From Calonectria ilicicola (lineage: Eukaryota; Ascomycota; Sordariomycetes; Hypocreales; Nectriaceae): a DNA stretch of 64,000 nt. The position numbers and the translations under genes were made by a program. Under the pieces are notes generated by a model. That model was not told the DNA's origin. It saw only the letters and a program-made list of their open reading frames with translations, and did not search any database. Of this stretch, positions 56,273-64,000 are shown in pieces (positions within the stretch are counted from its first letter, which is position 1; each line of letters opens with the position of its first letter). The stretch lies in contig CP085829.1 in the NCBI GenBank assembly GCA_020809705.1, positions 124,001-188,000 of the forward strand. The letters are read 5' to 3'.

Positions 56273-57723
56273 ATACCAGTCATAAGATAATATGACAAAA
56301 TCAAATAATAATATAAAGTCATATTACGCGTACATAACACATGTCCTAAGCCGAAGCTCTAAAATAATTTTGGTTTTCTTTTTCAATGTGATAGTCATGA
56401 GTCTAATGATATGGTCACCCAAATGAACGCAAGAGGTCCCACTCCAGTGTGCGTATATTCTTGATTAACCGCTGATAGCCAATAGGAGTCAATTCATTGC
56501 GTAAATAAAGGCATCGTGAAAAACATTTCCACTCATAAGGGAAAAGGCTTTAGAGGATAACACGTAGGAGAATGCCGACTAACTAAATTAAGTATTCTCC
56601 AAACAGGTCGAGCAAAAGAGGATTCGAGATAATGCAACCGATGCGGTTGTTTCTTTTAACCATTTACCCAACTTCTGCACCTGTCGATGATGTAATAATA
56701 GCAGCTGCAAACTACTAAGAGTCGATAATACCGCTTAGTCAGTCCAGTCAAATGCATTGTACTCTTTTCCATTTTGTGAGCATTTTGGGCGCTGGTCATC
56801 AGTAAAAACAAGCGCAGCACGTAATGCCAACTGGTGGTCCGTCCGCTTTGGTTGCACCATCCCGAAACCGCTCATCTGATGTCTTTGATGGGCATTCCCA
56901 GCCAATAAACAAAGTGCCTTGAGGGTGGCAGAAACAGAACTCTGCTGCCAACCTTTTTGAGAAAGTCCCAGTGGGGAGACAAGAATTCATAGAACCCTTA
57001 AAGTAGCTTGAGTGAGCATCAGACTGGGACAACAGTTAGACTGAATGCTTGGATCGGACAGAAACATGTCCATGCGTCAAAATCGTACCACCAAGGAACC
57101 AGCAAGCATTGTCATAGCGGACAACACTGCAGTCTCGAATCAATTGCGACGAAAAATCAACCGATCAACACAATCCATACCAAGTTTTTAGAGTCTTTAC
57201 AGAGTACTCTCGGACAGTAATGAAAGGTGTTCGCAAAAAATCAATTGACCAAGTCAACATGCCAAATCGGAATTATGGATGTTCCTGTTTTTAATAAACA
57301 CGAATTGTGCAGTTCAAAGCCTATCCATTGGCCAAAGCCGTGATCCAACCATTTGACGTCATTCTCCAAAAATAAGCGCATAAGAATGTGCGGATGACTC
57401 GGGCTCGTCGAGAATAAATTAGCCTGGTCTTCCAACTCATGCAGCTCGGAATTTTTAGGGCACGTTAGGTCTTCATAATTAGTGTTGTAGCCTCACGGTC
57501 GGATACATAGCGATATTCATTTATTATTGCCTTATCAGTGCACTGGATTAAAATTACGACCAACATAGCGGCATGAACGAACCATCCGCACAAGCACAGC
57601 CCAAAGTTTATTTTTAATTATTCTGCGAGTACCCGAAATCCAAATCAATTGATCTCTTATATTCATGCCCATTCCAAAGACTAGCCAGCGTCAAAGTCGC
57701 TGCACCCTACATTCAGACCCATC
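56273..57723. other. Long intergenic region
   Basis: 1.45 kb, no supported gene. A minus-strand open frame of 77 codons (57032-56799) with several Cys has no signal peptide or homology I can see and is not called. The GH47 promoter occupies the right end. Confidence 0.5.
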
Positions 57724-59478
57724 ATGTCTACCAAGATGGGCCTATTCACTCATTTCATCACCGCAGCTCTCGCCCTCGCGACAATTATAGAGGGCAAAAA
57801 GATAGATTCAAATTCAGCTAGAGCCGCTTCTATCAAAGGCGCGTTTCAGGCCTCATGGAGCGCGTATTATGAACATGCGTTCCCCCATGATACATTTCAA
57901 CCTATGAACAATAGCTACGAAGATGACAGGTCAGAGCCGAATCTCTCTCAATGCATTTCCGGTTTGCAGTCTCTATAAACAATTTCTAATCGTGTCGATC
58001 CTATAGAAACGGCTGGGGTGCCACTGTGGTAGACTCTCTCAGCACGGCGCTGATAATGGGCGAGACTGTTACCATCAATCAAATCCTGGGTCACATCGCG
58101 GAGATTGATTTTACGACTACCAAGAAACCTGATGATGAAATTTCCCTGTTTGAGACTAATATACGTTATCTCGGTGGAATGATATCAGGTCATTATCCCC
58201 CTAATAGCGACAGCGGCTACAATCTTTATCAATATGCTGATGGTCAATCTTAGGATATGACTTGCTCAAGGGCCCGATGAAACAACTGCAGGTCAACTCC
58301 ACAAAGGTTGAGCTTCTTTTAACGCAGGCTAAAAGTCTAGCGGACACTCTTAGCATTGCTTTCGACACAAAAACTGGCATCCCAGATCCAGTGCTGTACC
58401 TAAATCCCGTTCGTAAAATCAATGGTACCTTGGAAAACAACATCGCTGAAGCTGGAACATTGGTACTGGAGTGGACACGGCTGAGCGACTTAACTGGAGA
58501 TACGAAATATGCCGAGTTTGCACAAAAAGCCATGTCCTATCTCATACATCCCAAGGGCAGTCCCGAGGCATGGCCTGGTCTTGTCGGTACCTTTGTTTCA
58601 CTTTCGAATGGCTCTTTCCTTGATAGCCGCGGAGGTTGGTCAGGATACACGGACAGTTTCTACGAATACTTGATCAAGATGTATCATTATGACCCAGTAC
58701 AGTTTGAAGAGTACAAGGACCGATGGGTACTGGCTGCAGAATCAACAATAGCCCACTTGGCCTCACATCCCAGTACTCGACCAGATTTGACGTATTTGTC
58801 GCAATTCTCGGGGAATCAAACGATTCCTGTCTCTACACACTGTAAGATATGGCGACAGGGCTACAGGGCAGACCACAGCTAACACACTGAAAACTAGTGG
58901 CCAGCTTTGCAGGCGGCAACTTTATCCTCGGCGGGGTTCTCCTTGGCGAAGATAAATTCACACAATTCGGACTCGACATCACCCAGTCATATTTTAATAA
59001 TTATCTCCAAACGCCTCTAGGAATCGGACCTGAGGTCTTTCGATGGGTTGACCCAACTATTGTTACAAGAAATCAAACAATACCCGAATCACAGCGCAGC
59101 TTCTACAACACAAGTGGATTCTATGCGACAAGCAAAGTATATGTTTTGCGACCTGAAACAATCGAGAGCTTGTATTATGCGTACCGTCTAACGGGAGACT
59201 CCAAGTGGCAAGATATGGCCTGGCAAGGATTTGAAAATATTGAAAAGGCATGCCGCGCCCAAAACGGTGCCTTCACGGAGCTGGAAGATGTCATGCAGAC
59301 GAACGGCACCACTCCAATCAATGAAATGGAGAGTTTCTGGATGGCAGAAACACTAAAGTATCTCTATCTCATTTTCACAGATGAATCGCCAGTGCACTTG
59401 ATGCTCAACAACAGTACTGGTGGAGAATATGTGTACAGTACAGAGGGTCATCCCATTCACATCCGTGAAAAGTCATAA
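57724..59478 (+). CDS. Class I alpha-1,2-mannosidase (GH47), secreted
   Basis: 518 aa glycosidase trimming alpha-1,2-linked mannose from N-glycans; signal peptide ([20 protein letters not shown]) suggests ER/Golgi or secreted location. Exons 57724-57929, 58007-58188, 58254-58841, 58898-59478; all phases close. The third exon's start restores [14 protein letters not shown], the conserved ETxIRxLGGLLSAYxLS-like block. Other GH47 landmarks: [113 protein letters not shown] and, near the end, VYSTEGHPI (the TEAHP-like Ca2+-binding Thr region). Intact and of normal length. Its place between immune-like genes is probably incidental. Confidence 0.94.
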
Positions 59479-60166
59479 CATGTTAAATGTGGATTCAAGT
59501 GATTATTAGGAAATAATGAATAAGATAGCTACAGCAAAACAACTTATTAAGGAGACGCCAGCGAGGTATTCTTGCTTAGTGATACCCACTGATACATTCC
59601 CAAGATTGGTTAGCGTGTCACGTTAGTGCTTTGACGCGTCTGAAAACCACGCTAAAAACCGCGCGACGCGATTCGGGTAAACAAGCGATGGTCAGCTACC
59701 CTATAGAGAGTTCATCGGGAAAGAATATGAATGGACTCTCAAAGACACTCTGAATTTGCCAATGTTAGATATCTTTACTCTCTTATGCGTTAAAACTAGA
59801 CTCTAGTACAATAATTCAGTATGTCGCAGGGTTATAGCTGTTAGACTTTGTGATGTAATCCACGGCGGATCCCTTAGCACACATGTAGGGGTAGAAACTA
59901 TCCTTCAGAAAATAAATGTCAAGGTGGCTACAAAAATACACGCCTAAAGCTACCTTATTTCGAATCAATATTCAGCCTGGGCTCAGCTTGAGTCCAAGTG
60001 TCTGCAAGGATCTTACCTAGAAAATCGCGCATTTGGTTTAGCTTGGCCGCCACATTGCACCAATGGCGTGCGAGATGTGGGAAAGAAACCGGCCACCACA
60101 TTGAAACATTACCATTTTTGCAATTGTGTCTCCAAGCACGTCGAATCAGGTGACAGCCATCTCACG
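59479..60166. other. Intergenic spacer
   Basis: 690 bp, promoter of the ankyrin/HET gene at the right end. No other feature. Confidence 0.55.
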
Positions 60167-63100
60167 ATGGCATCGGAGGATACCAATTCTTCCTTTACAG
60201 ATTCCCTATCACATTCTTCTGAGCTTGCCGCCCTTTTGCTAGATAAAGGATATAGCTCCGGCACTAAAGATGTGAGCAAAGCGGAGGCGTTAAGATGGGC
60301 TGTTCTCTCTAGACATGTGGACTTGGTGCGCCAACTCGTCGAACAAGGAGCCAATGTCGATTCCCCGGATAATAAAACTGGGGAATCCGCCTTGCATTTG
60401 GCCGCCCAGACTGAGAACACTGATATTCTTTTCATCTTGATCAAGACAGGTGCTACATTGACGCTGGAATGCAACCAAGGGTATACAGCACTACATTATG
60501 CGGCCGTCAACCAACGCATAGAATCCGCCAAAATCTTGGTATCAAATGGCTGTGACATTGAATACCAAGGCGGCGTGGGTAGTACTCCGTTGCATATGGC
60601 GGCTGACAGGGGACATTCCGAAGTGGTTCGCGCGTTGATAGAAATGGGTGCCGACGTCAAGGCTCGTGATCTGTCGTCTGGATCTTCTCCTCTCCATCAC
60701 GCATCATCAAAAGAAATACTTGATATCATCGAAGTCTTGATTCAGCGGGGGGCCGATGTGATGTGCAGGAACAATGAGGGTCAAACCCCATTGCATACAG
60801 CGTCGCTTTGTGGCCATGCTGAAACTGCGTGAGTTTTTCTTTCATGTTGAAGTGACTGATAAAGCAAGGCTCATATTTTGTGGGAAATTTAGTCGGCGCC
60901 TTATCGCATACGGAGCTGATACGCAAGCACAAGACAATGCTGGCAACACACCGCTTCACTCGGCCGTATCACTTGACAGACGCGCCGTCGTTGACGTATT
61001 ACTAGAAAATGGTATTGAGTTAGAGAAAAAGAACAATGCTGGCGACACAGCTTTACTTGAAGCTTCCAGGTATGGCCGCACGGAGCTGACACGATTCCTT
61101 TGGGAAAAGGGCGCCGATATGAGGGCGACAGACCACAATGGCAACACGCCGCTACACCACGCCGCTGTCTTTGCAGAAGAAGAGACAATGAAGTTCTTCA
61201 TTCATAATGGTGCTGACTTGGAGGCCAAGGATTCTCTAGGATTTACCCCTTTACTAGCTGCTGCTAGTCACGGAACAGTGACATCAGTCCGCTTGTTGGC
61301 CGAACGTGGGGCCAACACCATGGCATCGATCAATGGGTTTACAGCACTGCACTATGCGGCAAAAGCGGGCTATAAAATTCTAGTTCGGCGCTTAGTTGAA
61401 TGGGGATTCGACATTGAACTCAAGAGCTCAGATGGCCAGACGGCATTGAGTGTTGCAGCAGAGTGGGGACACGCCCACGTCGTATTTCTGCTGCTGGACT
61501 GTGGTGCAGATTTGGAAACATCTGCACTGGAGGACTGGAGGCCCCTACATTTTGCTGCGTGTAATGGCCGAGCAGACGTTGTGGAGATGCTGCTCGAAAA
61601 CGGGGCTGATCCGGTTGTCAAGGATGCTGAGGGACACCGCCCCCAGGACCTAGCGAGGGACGCGAAGCATGATTCAATTGTGAAGTTGCTTGAAGACAGG
61701 ATTTCCGCCAGCCAAACATCTTCAAAGGTTCAATCCGTGGCTTTATTGGTCGCTGCTGCCGGAAAAGGAAACCTGAATCAGATGCGGCAATATCTTGATC
61801 AGGGCATCAACGTTGACTCAATGGATCTGAATGGTCGCCGGGCAACATCATTGGCTGCGGAGAATGGGAAAGTATCAATTATGGAATTCTTGATTGATAG
61901 GAAAGCCAACCTGCGTCTAACTGATAGGAATGGAGAATCTGCCCTTTGGTGGGCTTCGCGGTATGGCCACATCGAAGTAGTCCAGCAGCTTCTTGGGCAG
62001 GCAATCAGCATTGATGCGGTCGACTGCGATGGACAATCGCCACTTTCGGCTGCATCCCAAAAAGGACATGAAAATGTTGTGGAGCTATTGCTCCAGAGCG
62101 GAAGCAATCCAAATTCGTCGGTTGCATATGGCAAGACGGCATTGCTTTTCGCAGCCAGAGCTGGCCATCTTCGGACGATAGAGCTTTTGCTAAGCTATGG
62201 AGCTGATGTAAACTACAAATCCCCAGAAGGGGATACAGCTCTTTCCTTGGCTGAGAGCAATGAGGATGATAAAATGGCGGAGATACTACGCAGCTACATC
62301 GCAAGTGCTGCGTTAACCAAGGAGCAAAAATATGCCGAGGATCTTCTTGAAGCAGCAGGAAGTGGTCGTGTCGCGGCATTAAAGCGATTGATTGGAGTTG
62401 GCACCAATGTGGATGGAATTGAGGGCGACAGAGTGCCAGTCCATCAAGCCGCATTTTCTGGTCACATCAATTGCGTCAAGGCACTACTTGATTGTGGTGC
62501 GGATATAAACAAGAAAGACGCCCGGAATCAGTCTGCACTGGGATACGCCGCTTCATTTGGTCATGCATCAATTGTGGAATTACTCCATGAGAAGGGATCT
62601 AACATCGAGAACCAGGACAGCAATCTACAGACACCACTCGGCCGTGCAGCTGAGGACGGACATGAAGAAGTCGTTAAACTCCTTCTCAAGCTGGGATCCA
62701 ATACCGAAGCAAAAGATTCTCAGGGTGAAACGCCATTATGTCATGCAATTCGCCGTGTTCATAAAGCCATAGTTCAAATACTTCTGAACCAAGGAGCCAA
62801 CATCAATTCTATTGATGAGTCAGGAAGGACCCCTTTCATTGCTGCCATCAAAGCAAAGAATCTGGATTTGGTCAAGTTGCTCTTGGAAAATGGAGCCCAA
62901 ATGATTCCCCAATCATCAAATGGTCATTCACCACTGTGCGTAGCGGCGTCTATTGGAGCAGAAAACATTGTTGAGCTGCTTCTTGACCATGGAGAGGATG
63001 TAAACCATTCCTCCGATAATGGTGATACCCCAATCCATCTTGCTGCCACCAGGGGACATAGCATGGTTGTCAGGCTGTTGATTGAGGCTGGCGCAGATCT

Positions 63101-64000
63101 CAATTTGAAGAATAAGAAAGGCCGCAATGCCTGGTCTTATGCTAAAGAGTATTCTCACGAGTCAGCCGTAGGGCTTTTCTCCCGTGCAGGCACAATACGC
63201 CATAGCAATGAAAGGGCGGTAAGAAGAAGAGAGGCTGAAGGGTTAGACCAAAAGACATTATACGAGCACCAACCTCTTTGGGGCGAAAGGGCTATCAGAA
63301 TTATCGAGCTTCATCCTGGAAAGCCCGGGGATATTTTATCCTTCGAGCTCATTCAGCTAGACATTGATAATTCCTCATCGTTCGAGGCCCTTTCATATGA
63401 GTGGAAGGACAAAGTTGGCACAATTCCTGTGCAGTGCCACGATAAGCGACTGCTCATTACGCAGAATTGTAAAGCAGCTATGGAACGTCTCCGTGGAGAA
63501 TCCGAGAGGCGATATCTGTGGATCGACTCCATATGCATCAATCAAGAAGACAAGGAGGAATTGAATCAGCAAGTGGCGCTCATGACAGACATCTATAGCA
63601 GGGCTCACAATGTTCTATTATGGCTTGGCGAAGATGAAAGTGAGGCTCTGAAATTAGCGTTCAAGTCCATACCCGCGATGGCTGACATCTATGAAATACT
63701 CTACCGGGATGCTGGTATATCGCCTTCTGACCAATTTACAGCACACAAGTATAACGAAGCAAGGGATCATGCTGCAATAATTATGGAGTATGAGAGTGCC
63801 GCCGATGGATTTGCTGACTTGTACTTCCGATCATACTTCACCCGAGCCTGGATATTCCAAGAAATTGTCTTGGCGTCTTCGAGAGGCATTGTGATGTGTG
63901 GCCCATACATGGCCTCTTGGAAGCAGTTCCGGGCAGCTCTATCAGGCTACGCCGCTTATACACGCAACCACAACTCTAGCTTTCATCGCATTTGTTTCAT
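60167..64000 (+). CDS. Ankyrin-repeat protein with HET domain (3' end outside window)
   Basis: At least 1,250 aa, open to the right edge. Exons 60167-60828 and 60893 to beyond 64000; the intron (GTGAGT..TTTAG) lies between HAETA and RRLIAYGAD. After a short N-terminus there are some two dozen ankyrin repeats with the GxTPLHxAAxxGHxxVVxxLLxxGAD pattern (e.g. GSTPLHMAADRGHSEVVRAL, GDTPIHLAATRGHSMVVRLL). A HET domain then begins: SFEALSYEWKD, RYLWIDSICINQED, QVALMTDIYSRAHNVLLWLG, and RAWIFQEIVLASSRGIVMCG. These are its three conserved blocks, in order. HET domains trigger cell death in heterokaryon incompatibility; ankyrin repeats often serve as recognition surfaces. The start at 60167 (MASEDTNSSFTD) is the first ATG; the upstream in-frame part has none. 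Confidence 0.92.

Noticed and set aside
56799..57032. Cys-containing 77-codon minus-strand frame, considered as a small secreted protein
   Set aside because: No signal peptide at the N-terminus and no recognisable Cys pattern.
1..64000. CRISPR arrays, bacterial operon signals, ribosome-binding sites
   Set aside because: The window is eukaryotic; the only tandem repeat of regular size is the 19-bp unit in the transposon ends, which has no spacers.

Overview
The window is genomic DNA from a filamentous ascomycete (Pezizomycotina). The evidence is many short spliceosomal introns (about 45-75 nt, GT..AG with CTAAC/CTGAC-like branch sites), fungal-only families (fungal-specific transcription factor domain, HET domain, secreted intradiol dioxygenase, GH47, Dal5-type permease), and a DNA transposon with RIP-like decay. 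I cannot name the species. Gene models below were built by reading splice junctions by hand and checking that exon phases close.

Layout. 1-18.7 kb is a dense run of oxidative and catabolic genes: a P450 (5' part only), a dienelactone hydrolase, a C2H2 plus fungal_trans regulator, an FAD monooxygenase, a TAXI-type solute-binding protein homologue, an isocitrate-lyase/PEP-mutase family enzyme, a second P450 (frame broken), a Gfo/Idh/MocA dehydrogenase and a Baeyer-Villiger monooxygenase. No polyketide, peptide or terpene backbone enzyme is visible. It reads as a catabolic or tailoring cluster with its own regulator. 19-30 kb holds scattered secreted proteins and transport: an M14 carboxypeptidase, a small secreted protein with a broken frame, a Thr-rich surface protein, an MFS permease and an unknown protein.

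31.38-34.26 kb is a complete Fot1/pogo-type transposon with perfect 90-bp terminal inverted repeats, TA target sites and a 779-codon transposase frame. The frame carries 24 nonsense codons but no net frameshift. The mutations are strongly strand-biased. 34.8-39.4 kb carries phenol-related genes (secreted tyrosinase, extracellular intradiol dioxygenase, EthD protein). 40-44.4 kb is a decaying carbohydrate-active block: an EGF/propeller protein, a GH5-like glycosidase and a GH35 tail, all damaged. 44.7-51 kb holds an NmrA-like reductase, an acyl/4-coumarate-CoA ligase with a peroxisomal AKL tail, and a CocE/NonD hydrolase.

51.2-64 kb is the most unusual part. A C2H2 multi-finger protein of a fungal-specific type is fused in one frame to a complete ubiquitin-like plus BAG co-chaperone module. 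It is divergently paired with a DUF7580-like helical protein. A GH47 mannosidase follows, then a very large ankyrin-repeat/HET-domain protein that runs off the right edge. Fungal HET and related proteins act in self/non-self recognition, so this block may be an allorecognition or immune-like locus with an Hsp70 co-chaperone module built in. That is inference.

Several genes carry single lesions: P450 near 12677, secreted protein near 22383, propeller protein near 40414 and 40460, GH5-like at 42327, and a GG splice acceptor at 53120. Whether these are real or assembly errors is the main caution for this annotation.
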